DNA from: Caulobacter vibrioides
Lineage (GTDB): Bacteria; Pseudomonadota; Alphaproteobacteria; Caulobacterales; Caulobacteraceae
DNA: 49,927 nucleotides
Direction of reading: 5' to 3'
Assembly: GCA_001449105.1 (NCBI GenBank)
Contig: LNIY01000088.1
Location: 1-49,927 of the forward strand
Below are positions 34,017-41,712 of the stretch, piece by piece. The translations under genes and the position numbers were made by a program. How positions within the stretch are numbered: the first letter of the stretch is position 1; each line of letters starts with the position of its first letter. The notes beneath the pieces were generated by a model. The model was not told the origin of the DNA and did not search any database. It worked only from the letters and a program-made list of their open reading frames with translations.

Positions 34017-35181
34017 GGGTCACGTCTCGCGTCAGGTCGCCGAGGCTTTCCAGGCCCACCGACAGGCGCACGCCGCCCTCGGTGACGCCCAGCAGCGGCC
34101 GCATCTCTTCGGGCACCGAGCGGTGCGTCGTGGTCGGCGGGTGGGTGGCCATCGACTTGGCGTCGCCCAGGTTGTTGGAGATGTCGACGATCTCCAGCGC
34201 GTTCAGGAACTTGAAGGCCGCTTCGCGCGAGCCGAGGTCCAGCGCGATCACCGTGCCGGCGCCGGTCATCTGCTTCTTGGCCACCTCGTAGCCGGGATGG
34301 TCGGTGCGGAACGGGTAGAGCACCCGCGTGACCTTCTTGTGCTCGGCCATGACGTCGGCCAGGGCCGCGGCGGTGTCGGTCTGGCGGCGCACGCGCAGGT
34401 CCAGCGTCTCCAGGCCCTTGAGCATCACCCAGGCGTTGAACGGCGACAGCGACGGGCCGGTGTGGCGCATGCTGTCGCGGTAGAATTCCTCGTTGATCGC
34501 CTCGGTGGTCAGGATCGCCCCGCCCAGCACCCGGCCCTGGCCGTCGATGTGCTTGGTGGCCGAATAGACGACGACGTCGGCGCCCAGCGCCAGCGGCTGC
34601 TGGAAGATCGGCGTGGCGAACACGTTGTCGACGATGACCTTGGCGCCGACGGCGTGGGCCAGCTTCGACACCGCGGCGATGTCGGTGATCTCCAGCACCG
34701 GGTTCGAGGGCGTCTCGATCAGCACGGCCTTGGTGTTGGGCTTGATCGCCGCTTCCCAGGCCGAAAGGTCGGTGGCGTCGACGAAGGTGGTCTCGACGCC
34801 GAAGCGCGGCAGCCACTCGGCGATCAGCCAGCGGCACGAGCCGAACAGGGCGTTGCCGGCCACCACGTGGTCGCCCGCGCGCACCAGGCCCATCAGGGCC
34901 GAATGGACCGCGGCCATGCCCGTGGCCGTGGCGCGGCAGACCTCGGCGCCTTCCAGCAGGGCCAGGCGGTCCTCGAACATCTTCACGGTCGGGTTGTTGA
35001 ACCGCGAATAGACGAAGCCCGGATCCTCGCCCGAGAAGCGGCGATCGGCGCCCTCGGCGCTGTCGTAGGTGAAGCCCTGCGTCAGGTAGAGCGCCTCGGC
35101 GGTCTCCATGAACGGCGAACGGGCGAGGCCTCCACGGATCAGCTTGGTGGCGACGTCCCAGTTCTTCGGATCTTCGGACAC
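33997..35181 (-). CDS. metZ: O-succinylhomoserine sulfhydrylase
   Basis: A 394-aa Cys/Met-metabolism PLP enzyme. PLP lysine in VVVYSATKHIDGQGRVLGG, SRFNNPTVKMFEDRLALLEG, ATATGMAAVHSALM and the substrate-binding TTHRSVPEEMR near the end. MetZ-type sequences of alphaproteobacteria take O-succinylhomoserine plus sulfide to homocysteine. GTG start preceded by GGGAGTACGCC. apaG overlaps it. Divergent to the dCTP deaminase gene; no S-adenosylmethionine riboswitch was recognised in the 235-base space. Confidence 0.93.
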   Translation of the reverse strand: MSEDPKNWDVATKLIRGGLARSPFMETAEALYLTQGFTYDSAEGADRRFSGEDPGFVYSRFNNPTVKMFEDRLALLEGAEVCRATATGMAAVHSALMGLVRAGDHVVAGNALFGSCRWLIAEWLPRFGVETTFVDATDLSAWEAAIKPNTKAVLIETPSNPVLEITDIAAVSKLAHAVGAKVIVDNVFATPIFQQPLALGADVVVYSATKHIDGQGRVLGGAILTTEAINEEFYRDSMRHTGPSLSPFNAWVMLKGLETLDLRVRRQTDTAAALADVMAEHKKVTRVLYPFRTDHPGYEVAKKQMTGAGTVIALDLGSREAAFKFLNALEIVDISNNLGDAKSMATHPPTTTHRSVPEEMRPLLGVTEGGVRLSVGLESLGDLTRDVTRALDQA

Positions 35182-35416
35182 GGCGTACTCCCGACGACGA
35201 AAAGGCCCGCGCCCGCGGCCAGGCCGCCGACGCAATCGCGGTGGGTATAGGCGATCTTTCACTGCTTCGTCACGGTCCGAGCGCGCCGGGCGAGCGCGAG
35301 GGCGGCCAAGGTCGCCTGGCGGGCGTGGCGGCGGGCGGCCTGGACCGCCCCAGATTCTCGCGGCGGCTCCCATCGCGCCCTTGCCTCGCGGCGGCGCTTT
35401 AGAGAGTGTGCCGCCG

Positions 35417-36445
35417 ATGACCGACGCCCACGCCGCAGGGATTCTGCCCTGCCAGACCATCGAGTCCCTGATCGCCCAGGAGGCGATCACCTCGCAGACC
35501 CCGTTCGACCGCGACCAGGTTCAGCCGGCCAGCCTCGACCTGCGCCTGGGCGTGCGCTGCTGGCGCGTGCGGGCCTCTTTCCTGCCGGGCGTCGCCCGCC
35601 GCGTGCCCGACCGCCTCAAGGACGTGGCCATGCACGAGCTGGACCTGTCGAAGGGCGCGGTGCTGGAGAAGGGCTGCGTCTACATCGCCGAGATCCAGGA
35701 ACGCCTGGCCCTGCCGGCCAATGTCGCCGCGCGCGGCAATCCCAAGAGCTCCACCGGCCGGGTCGACGTCTTCGTCCGCCTGCTGAGCGACCACTCCAAG
35801 GCCTTCGACGACATCGAGGCCGGCTACGAAGGCCCGCTCTATATCGAGATCGCGCCGCAGACCTTCTCGGTGCTGGTCCGCGCCGGCACCCGCCTGAACC
35901 AGCTGCGCCTCAAGCGCGGCGACCCGGTCAAGCTGGCCATCCGCAGCGTCGGCGTCGACCTGACCCCGGGCGACAGCGGCATCGTCGGCTTCCGCGGCCG
36001 TCGCCACGCCGGCGTCGTCGACCTAGATCACGAGGACGGCCACGACCCGCGCGATTTCTGGGAGCCGCTGGAGACCCGCCATGGCGAGCTGCTGCTCGAT
36101 CCGGGCGAGTTCTACATCCTGGCCTCGAAGGACGACGTCGAAATCCCGGTGATGGAAGCGGCCGAGATGACCCCGATCGATCCCTCGGTCGGCGAGTTCC
36201 GCGTCCACTACGCCGGCTTCTTCGACCCGGGCTTCGGCACCGAGGAGGCCGGCGCCGTCGGCTCCAAGGGCGTGCTCGAGGTGCGCAGCCACGAGACCCC
36301 GTTCCTGCTGGAGGACGGCCAGACGGTCGCCCGCCTGGTCTACGAGCCCCTGACCGAGCGGCCCGCGCGCCTCTACGGCGAAGGCGGTTCGCACTACCAG
36401 CGCCAGGGCCTGAAGCTGTCCAAGCACTTCAAGCCGTGGCGTTAG
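35417..36445 (+). CDS. 2'-deoxycytidine 5'-triphosphate deaminase (double-domain type)
   Basis: A 342-aa protein with two DCD/dUTPase-like beta-barrel halves. First half: QPASLDLRLGVRCWRV and GNPKSSTGRVDVFVRLLSDH; second half: EFYILASKDDVEIP and RVHYAGFFDPGFG. The family in alphaproteobacteria is about 340-370 aa, a fused tandem of the usual 190-aa trimer unit. It deaminates dCTP to dUTP for dTTP synthesis. Catalytic acid residues lie in the SxxxR and FDPGF-type motifs. ATG chosen because the preceding frame is Gly/Arg junk. Confidence 0.88.
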   Translation: MTDAHAAGILPCQTIESLIAQEAITSQTPFDRDQVQPASLDLRLGVRCWRVRASFLPGVARRVPDRLKDVAMHELDLSKGAVLEKGCVYIAEIQERLALPANVAARGNPKSSTGRVDVFVRLLSDHSKAFDDIEAGYEGPLYIEIAPQTFSVLVRAGTRLNQLRLKRGDPVKLAIRSVGVDLTPGDSGIVGFRGRRHAGVVDLDHEDGHDPRDFWEPLETRHGELLLDPGEFYILASKDDVEIPVMEAAEMTPIDPSVGEFRVHYAGFFDPGFGTEEAGAVGSKGVLEVRSHETPFLLEDGQTVARLVYEPLTERPARLYGEGGSHYQRQGLKLSKHFKPWR

Positions 36446-36493
36446 GCCGCAGCGCCGCGCGCTCGCCCGATTAACCCGCTCTCGCCTAGCGTG

Positions 36494-36516
36494 GTCCCCG
36501 TGTTTTAGTCGGGGAC
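36494..36516 (+). promoter_or_regulatory. Stem-loop covering the Shine-Dalgarno of the 36521 gene
   Basis: A perfect 7-bp stem GTCCCCG/CGGGGAC (36494-36500 with 36510-36516) with a 9-base loop. The 3' arm contains the GGGGAC that would pair with 16S rRNA, four bases before the ATG. The stem would hide the ribosome-binding site, as in RNA thermometers or other translation switches. Confidence 0.5.
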
Positions 36517-36520
36517 GCGT

Positions 36521-37396
36521 ATGGTTCTGGCCTGGATCAGGGGCGCTGCGGCGGCCCTCGTCGCGCTGGCGGGTCTGTCGGGCGTCGCGCACGCGGCCCC
36601 GGCCATGTGGGAGGTCAGCGACGGCGACTCCCGCATCTATCTGTTCGGCTCGATGCACGTGCTGTCGCCGGACGTGCGCTGGCGCACCCCGGCCTTCGAC
36701 CGCGCCTACGCCCGCGCCGACAAGCTGTGGTTCGAGACCCGCGTCGACGCCGATCCCGCCGCCATCAAGACCCTGGTCGACCGCTACGGCGTCGATCTCG
36801 ACCGCTCCCTGACCGAGAAGCTGCCGCCGCGCACCGTGGCCAGCCTGCGCGCGGCGCTCGACAGCCGCGGCGCCAGCCTCGACCGGGTCGACCGCCTGCG
36901 GCCCTGGGCGGCGGCGATGATGCTGTCGGTGCTGCCGATGACGCAGGCCGGGGGCTCGGTGGAAGGCGGGGCCGACGCGACCGTCACCCGCCAGGCCGTC
37001 CGCGCCGAAAAGCCCGTCCTGGCCTTCGAAAGCTTCGAGCAGCAGCTGCGCCTGTTCGCCGACCTGCCCGAGACGGTGGAGGTGCAGTATCTCGACGACG
37101 TCGCCGCCGAGCAGGTCGCGCCGCCGCGCCGGGGCCTGGACCTGCAGCAGGCCTGGCTGAAGGGCGACGTCGACCGCCTGGGCGCGATCCTGGTCGAGGG
37201 CATGCGCCGCGACCGACCGCAGCTGTACGAAGCGCTTCTGAAGCGCCGCAACCTGGCCTGGGCGCAGGTTCTCGACCGCGAGATGGCCGGCTCGGGCGTC
37301 GAGCTGGTCACGGTGGGGGCCCTGCACATGGCCGGTCCCGACGGCCTGCCGGCGCTGATGAAGGCCCGCGGTTATCGCGTGCGGCGGGTGCAGTAA
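36521..37396 (+). CDS. TraB/GumN family protein (paralogue 1)
   Basis: A 291-aa secreted protein with signal peptide (about 1-25, SGVAHA). TraB/GumN signatures: IYLFGSMHVL (G-x-x-H), then FETRV(D), and near the end VTVGALHMAGPDGLPAL (second G-x-x-H). The family may be metallo-hydrolases of the Tiki/TraB clan; bacterial members are uncharacterised. A close paralogue is at 40815. A Shine-Dalgarno-hiding stem lies before the start. Confidence 0.9.
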   Translation: MVLAWIRGAAAALVALAGLSGVAHAAPAMWEVSDGDSRIYLFGSMHVLSPDVRWRTPAFDRAYARADKLWFETRVDADPAAIKTLVDRYGVDLDRSLTEKLPPRTVASLRAALDSRGASLDRVDRLRPWAAAMMLSVLPMTQAGGSVEGGADATVTRQAVRAEKPVLAFESFEQQLRLFADLPETVEVQYLDDVAAEQVAPPRRGLDLQQAWLKGDVDRLGAILVEGMRRDRPQLYEALLKRRNLAWAQVLDREMAGSGVELVTVGALHMAGPDGLPALMKARGYRVRRVQ

Positions 37397-37423
37397 CCGA
37401 ACGAAGCTGTGCATGGTCGCCTC

Positions 37424-38308
37424 ATGAGCGCGCCCGATCCCGCCTGGCTGCCCGAGTTCATGCGCGCCGAGCGCCTGGACGTCGGCTTCGTCGACACCTT
37501 CCGGATCCTGCACCGGCCCCTGGCCGAGCGGCTGGCCGCGGCGGCGCGGACACATGGCCGGCCGGGCTTCGTCGCCGGCCTGTCGGGGCCGCAAGGCGCG
37601 GGCAAGTTGACCCTGGTGGCGGCGATCGCGCGGCTGCTGGCCGACGCGGGCCTGAAGGTCGCCGTGCTGTCGCTGGACGACCTCTACCTCACCCGGGCCG
37701 AGCGCCGGGCCCTGGCGCGGGACGTTCATCCGCTGCTGGCCACGCGCGGGCCGCCGGGCACGCACGACGTGGCCCTGGGCCTTTCGATGCTCGACGCCTT
37801 GGCGGGTGAGGGGGCGACGGCCCTGCCGCGCTTCGACAAGGCCGCCGACGACCGCGCGCCGCGGCGGGACTGGCCGGTGTTCGACGGTCCCGCCGACGTG
37901 GTGCTGCTGGAGGGCTGGTGCCTGGGCGCGCGGCCGCAGGGGCATGAGGCCCTGGCGAGCCCGGTCAACGCCCTGGAGCGCGACGAGGACCGGGACGGCG
38001 CCTGGCGCGGCTTCATCGATGCGGCCCTGGCCGGTTCCTATCGCGCGCTCTTCGAACGGATCGACTGGCTGGCCGTGCTGACCGCGCCGGACTTCGCCAC
38101 GGTGCGCGCCTGGCGGCGCGAGCAGGAGGCCAAGCTCCAGGCCCGCCTCTCGGCGCGGGGCGAGCGCGGAGGGCTGGATCCCGCCGCCCTCGAGCGCTTC
38201 CTCGACCACTACGAGCGGCTGACCGCCTGGTGCGCCCAGGACCTTCCGAACAGGGCCGACCTGCACGTCGCGCTGGATGCGGGGCGGCGACCGCTTACGC
38301 GGCCCTGA
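37424..38308 (+). CDS. P-loop kinase, glycerate 3-kinase-like (altered Walker A)
   Basis: A 294-aa protein of the D-glycerate 3-kinase/YggC type: GLSGPQGAGKLTLVAAIARL at about 52-71, then VLSLDDLYLTRAERRALARD, HPLLATRGPPGTHDVALGLS and DVVLLEGWCLGARPQ. The Walker A reads G-x-x-G-x-G-K-Leu-Thr (Leu62 at the usual Ser/Thr), an odd change that a single base (TTG for TCG) would explain. The following Thr63 could compensate. It phosphorylates glycerate in other alphaproteobacteria. Start chosen at ATG 37424; GTG 37409 is possible. Confidence 0.82.
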   Translation: MSAPDPAWLPEFMRAERLDVGFVDTFRILHRPLAERLAAAARTHGRPGFVAGLSGPQGAGKLTLVAAIARLLADAGLKVAVLSLDDLYLTRAERRALARDVHPLLATRGPPGTHDVALGLSMLDALAGEGATALPRFDKAADDRAPRRDWPVFDGPADVVLLEGWCLGARPQGHEALASPVNALERDEDRDGAWRGFIDAALAGSYRALFERIDWLAVLTAPDFATVRAWRREQEAKLQARLSARGERGGLDPAALERFLDHYERLTAWCAQDLPNRADLHVALDAGRRPLTRP

Positions 38309-38478
38309 GTCGCGCGAAGCGCAAGCCGCTGAACATGTTCAAGCTGTCGCGCGGCATGGCGTCGCACTACATATGGTGTTAGCTGCGTTAACCGTCATCA
38401 AGGGCTAGTGTCCAGTTATTGCGATTACACGCAGATTCGCTTTCTCGGATCCGCGCCGCGTCGATTGGAGCCCGCGTC

Positions 38479-38745
38479 ATGAACCGCCTCTTCTCCGGTC
38501 CGTTCTCGACCCACAGCCAGCGCGTGGCGGCCTGGGAGCGCGCCGAGCGCATCCCCGGCTGCGACAAGGCCGTGTGGCGCCTCGACGCCGATGGACGGGT
38601 GATCCGCTGGGACGACTATGGCGACCGTTTCTCGCAATATGGCTGGCTGATCCACGCCGACCCCAAGGCCCACTGGCTGGCCAAGGCGCTGGGCGTCGCC
38701 ACGCCCGCGCCGCTGCACTGGCGCAGCGGTCGCATCGCCGCCTAA
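38479..38745 (+). CDS. Small HNH-like protein, probably inactive
   Basis: An 88-aa protein. The segment AVWRLDADGRVIRWDDYGDR followed by FSQYGWLIHADP resembles the first half of a small HNH-endonuclease family, whose active motif is YGW(E)x-DHI-x-P. Here the expected Asp-His is replaced by His-Ala-Asp, and the rest of the metal finger is absent. It may be a domesticated DNA-binding relative, or unrelated. Upstream is a 170-base gap with GATTC and TTAA words but no clear promoter. Confidence 0.6.
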   Translation: MNRLFSGPFSTHSQRVAAWERAERIPGCDKAVWRLDADGRVIRWDDYGDRFSQYGWLIHADPKAHWLAKALGVATPAPLHWRSGRIAA

Positions 38746-38827
38746 ACGCGAATTCTGTCCAGGGTCCTTGACACGACTCCGGATTGTGATGTCAAAGTCC
38801 CTTGTCATTTTGACGAGGGGACTTGGC

Positions 38828-39280
38828 ATGGCGGGGCAGAGACTGGCGCGACGACGGCTTGTGACCACGGTGGTCGCTTCGCTGAGCGCGGCCTTCGTCC
38901 TGGGGATCGTGGCCGCCGTGATCGCCGAGCTGGCCAAGCGCAAGCCCGAGCTGGCCGTCTATTCGCTGATCGCCATCGCGCTGTCGGTCGTCGCGGTTAT
39001 GGCCCTGATGCTGTGGCTCTGCGCGCGCTGGTGGAGCGCCGCCGACGAGGCCGCCCGCGAGGCCCACAAGTGGTCCTGGTACTGGGGCGGCTCCACGGGC
39101 CTGGCCCTGGCCGGCGTGCCCTTCATCCTGCTGCACACGATGCCCAGGGCCGCCGAGATCCTGCTGCCCGCCCACATGACCACGTCCCAGGCGGTGGTCT
39201 TCGGCATGGGGCTGATCGGCGGCTTCCAGATCGTCGGCTACGGCCTGTTCTGGGCCGGCTGGTGGCTGGCGCGACGCTAG
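38828..39280 (+). CDS. Membrane protein A of the XRE module
   Basis: A 150-aa protein with four hydrophobic segments. After the second, the cytoplasmic sequence WWSAADEAAREAHKWSWYWG holds an Asp73-Glu-x2-Arg element shared with the products of the 39294 and 40091 genes. ATG 38828 has GAGGGGAC seven bases upstream; an ATG 13 codons earlier has no Shine-Dalgarno. It is followed after 13 bases by the next membrane gene. Function unknown. Confidence 0.8.
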   Translation: MAGQRLARRRLVTTVVASLSAAFVLGIVAAVIAELAKRKPELAVYSLIAIALSVVAVMALMLWLCARWWSAADEAAREAHKWSWYWGGSTGLALAGVPFILLHTMPRAAEILLPAHMTTSQAVVFGMGLIGGFQIVGYGLFWAGWWLARR

Positions 39281-39293
39281 GGGAGGGAACGCC

Positions 39294-39887
39294 ATGAACG
39301 CCTTTCTGAAGAACAGCCGCCCGGCGCCGGCCAAGGCCGCCATCCTGGTCCTCGTCGGCGTGGTCGGGGTCGGCGGCTCGATGGCCATGCTGCTGCTGGG
39401 GCGCGGCCAGTGGCCCACCTATGTCGGCGCCGTCGCCATGGCCTTCGCGGCGGCCGCCTTCGCCTCCGCCGCGCGACGCCTCTATGGCGGCGAGCCGGTG
39501 CGGCCGGCGATGCGCGACTTCCTGATCGGCTTCCTGGGCTCGATGACCGCCTATGTCCTGCTGCTGCTGGGTGCGGTCCAGCTCTACCTGGCCGGCTTCA
39601 CGCAAGGCCTGCTCGGCTACGCCGTGGCCCTGGCGCCGGTGGTCGCCCTGATCGCCGCCTTCGCCAGCCTGGGTCTCTATGTCTTCCGCGAGACCGACGA
39701 GCTGCTGCGGCGGATCACGGTCGAGAGCCTGCTGTGGGCGCTGGGCGCGACCCTGTCGCTGGCCACCGCCTGGGGGATCCTCGAGGCCTTCGGCAAGGCG
39801 CCGCACCTGCAGCTTTGGGTGGTCGCGCCGCTCTTCGCCCTGATGTTCGGCCTGGCCCATGGGCTGGTCTCCTGGCGCTACCGCTGA
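39294..39887 (+). CDS. Membrane protein B of the XRE module
   Basis: A 197-aa protein with about six hydrophobic segments. The loop GLYVFRETDELLRRITVESL holds Asp135-Glu-Leu-Leu-Arg, the counterpart of the A and C motifs, followed by a helix, LLWALGATLSLATAWGILEA, with G-x-T/S pattern. The N-terminal Met-Asn-Ala-Phe is preceded by GGGAGGGAACGCC. The XRE gene follows after seven bases. No known family recognised. Confidence 0.8.
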   Translation: MNAFLKNSRPAPAKAAILVLVGVVGVGGSMAMLLLGRGQWPTYVGAVAMAFAAAAFASAARRLYGGEPVRPAMRDFLIGFLGSMTAYVLLLLGAVQLYLAGFTQGLLGYAVALAPVVALIAAFASLGLYVFRETDELLRRITVESLLWALGATLSLATAWGILEAFGKAPHLQLWVVAPLFALMFGLAHGLVSWRYR

Positions 39888-39894
39888 GGGCCGG

Positions 39895-40089
39895 ATGAAG
39901 AACCGCCTCAAGGTGCTGCGGGCAGAACGCGACTGGAGCCAGGCCGACCTGGCCCAGCGGCTCGACGTCTCGCGCCAGACCATCAACGCGCTGGAGACGG
40001 GCAAGTACGATCCCAGCCTGCCGCTGGCCTTCAAGATCGCCCGCCTGTTCGGCCAGCCCATCGAAGCCATCTTCCAGGACGAGGACTGA
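39895..40089 (+). CDS. XRE-family regulator, 64 aa
   Basis: A 64-aa Cro/CI-like helix-turn-helix of the YozG type: MKNRLKVLRAERDWSQADLA, then QRLDVSRQTINALETGKYDP and LPLAFKIARLFGQPIEAIFQ, the complete five-helix fold with no effector domain. It sits between membrane genes B and C (7 and 1 bases), so is translated with them. YozG-like XRE proteins are often next to DUF2975-type membrane proteins; here the partners are of another sequence. Confidence 0.92.
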   Translation: MKNRLKVLRAERDWSQADLAQRLDVSRQTINALETGKYDPSLPLAFKIARLFGQPIEAIFQDED

Positions 40090-40090
40090 C

Positions 40091-40765
40091 ATGACCGTCG
40101 CTTCCAACGCCCAGAAGCTTTCGCCGCGCGCCCGCCGGGCCCTGATCCTGATGGCCGTGGGCGCGCCGGTGGGCTTCGCCGCCGGCCGGGTCCTGATCTG
40201 GCTCAAGCGCCAGGGCCACTGGCATGACCTGGAGTTCTCCTCCAGCGACGTCGTTTCGCTGGGCCTGGCGACCTTCCTCGTCGCCGTCGGCCTGGTGACC
40301 ATGGCCGTCAGCCTCAGCCGCAAGGCCCTGGGCCGCCGGATCAACGGCGACGACGCTCCGCGCGCCGCCACGCCCGCCCAGGCCAGCTTCTATGCGGGGC
40401 AGGGCGGGGTGCTGGTGCTGGCCGGCGCCATGCTGGCCGCGCCGCCGGTGGCCGGCGCGATGTTCGTGCCGCTGTCGCCGTTGCTGGCCTCGGCGGTGAT
40501 GACCGGCCTGATCACCGTGTTCCTGGTCCAGACCGCCGGCAACATCACGCTCTGGGTGCGCAGCGACGAGCTGATGCGCCGGACCATGGCCGAGACCGCC
40601 GCCGTCTCTTACGGCCTGCTGCAGGGCCTGCTGTTCCTGTGGGCCGCCGGCGAGAAGCTGGCCCTGCTGCCGCCGCTGACCCTGTGGGACGCCGTCAACG
40701 CCAACATGATCGCCTACCTGCTGATCTCGATGATCGTGGCCTGGCGCCGCGGCTTCGTCGACTGA
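40091..40765 (+). CDS. Membrane protein C of the XRE module
   Basis: A 224-aa protein with about six hydrophobic segments. It contains TLWVRSDELMRRTMAETAAV, with Asp159-Glu-Leu-Met-Arg-Arg in the same position relative to the following hydrophobic pair as in proteins A and B. It starts one base after the XRE stop codon. Together with A and B it forms a family triplet. Function unknown; a partner complex in the inner membrane is the simplest idea. Confidence 0.82.
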   Translation: MTVASNAQKLSPRARRALILMAVGAPVGFAAGRVLIWLKRQGHWHDLEFSSSDVVSLGLATFLVAVGLVTMAVSLSRKALGRRINGDDAPRAATPAQASFYAGQGGVLVLAGAMLAAPPVAGAMFVPLSPLLASAVMTGLITVFLVQTAGNITLWVRSDELMRRTMAETAAVSYGLLQGLLFLWAAGEKLALLPPLTLWDAVNANMIAYLLISMIVAWRRGFVD

Positions 40766-40814
40766 CGGCCCGCGACACCCTTTTTCCGAACCGTTTTCAC
40801 CCGAGAGGACCCGT

Positions 40815-41705
40815 ATGCTTCGTTCGTCTGTCAAAGCCGCCCGCCGCGTTGTCGCCGGCCTCGTCTCCGTCGTCGCCCTTGGCGCGGCGACCCAGGCCCT
40901 GGCCGATCCGGCGCTGTGGAAGATCCAGGACCACGACTCGACCATCTACATCTTCGGCACCGTCCACGTGCTGCGTCCCGAGACCCAGTGGCGCACGCCC
41001 AAGCTGGACGCCGCGCTGAAGTCCACCGACGAGCTGGTGCTGGAAGTGCTCGGCGCCGACGACATGGCCGTCATGCAGCCGCTGATCATGAAGTACGGCA
41101 TCGACCAGGCCACGCCGCTGTCGAAGAAGCTGGCGCCTGCCGAATGGGAGAAGACCAAGACCTATGGCCAGGAGATGGGCATGCCCTCGGCGGCCCTCGA
41201 CGCCTTCCGTCCTTGGATGGCCGCCATCACCCTGGCCATGGCCCCGATGATCAAGGCCGGCTTCGATCCGAAAAAGGGCGTCGAGCAGGTGCTGACCGCC
41301 GAACTCAAGGCCGACGGCAAGAGCCTGGGCCAGCTGGAGACCGCCGAGCAGCAGATCCGCTTCTTCGCCGACCTGCCGCAGGCCGACGAGGTCTCGCTGC
41401 TGCAGGCGACGCTGGAAGAGGTCGACGAAGGCCCGGCCAAGCTCGACGCCATGGTCAAGGCCTGGGCCGACGGCGACGTGAAGGCCCTGGAAGGCCAGTT
41501 CGTCACCGAGATGCGCACCAAGTACAAGCCGCTCTACAACACCCTGATCGTCGCCCGGAACACCGCCTGGGCCGACGAGCTGAAGACCAAGCTGGACGGC
41601 AAGGGCGTCAGCTTCGTCGCCGTCGGCGCCGGCCACCTGGTGGGTCCCGACAGCGTCCAGACCCTGCTGGGCAAGCGCGGCGTCAAGGTCGAGCGCGTCC
41701 AGTAG
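40815..41705 (+). CDS. TraB/GumN family protein (paralogue 2)
   Basis: A 296-aa secreted protein, signal peptide about 1-30 (ending ATQALA). TraB motifs: IYIFGTVHVLRPETQWRTPK, LVLEV near 75 and VAVGAGHLVGPDSVQTLLGK near the end. It keeps the two G-x-x-H sites. It differs from paralogue 1 in the middle (MADGDVKALEGQF here, LKGDVDRLGAIL there) but is clearly homologous. AGAGGACCC precedes the ATG. It follows the XRE module with 49 bases and may share its transcript. Confidence 0.9.
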   Translation: MLRSSVKAARRVVAGLVSVVALGAATQALADPALWKIQDHDSTIYIFGTVHVLRPETQWRTPKLDAALKSTDELVLEVLGADDMAVMQPLIMKYGIDQATPLSKKLAPAEWEKTKTYGQEMGMPSAALDAFRPWMAAITLAMAPMIKAGFDPKKGVEQVLTAELKADGKSLGQLETAEQQIRFFADLPQADEVSLLQATLEEVDEGPAKLDAMVKAWADGDVKALEGQFVTEMRTKYKPLYNTLIVARNTAWADELKTKLDGKGVSFVAVGAGHLVGPDSVQTLLGKRGVKVERVQ

Positions 41706-41712
41706 GACGCGT

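Noticed and set aside
35182..35416. Possible SAM-sensing riboswitch upstream of metZ
   Set aside because: SAM-II and related aptamers are common before metZ in alphaproteobacteria, but I could not find the conserved pseudoknot elements here. A covariance-model search of 35182-35416 would decide.
36023..38266. A 747-codon leftward open frame
   Set aside because: It mirrors the dCTP deaminase, TraB/GumN and kinase genes; composition is the His/Arg/Gln/Gly-rich pattern of antisense frames in high-GC DNA.
38390..38410. CtrA site upstream of the HNH-like gene
   Set aside because: TTAG and TTAA words occur, but their spacing is five bases rather than seven.
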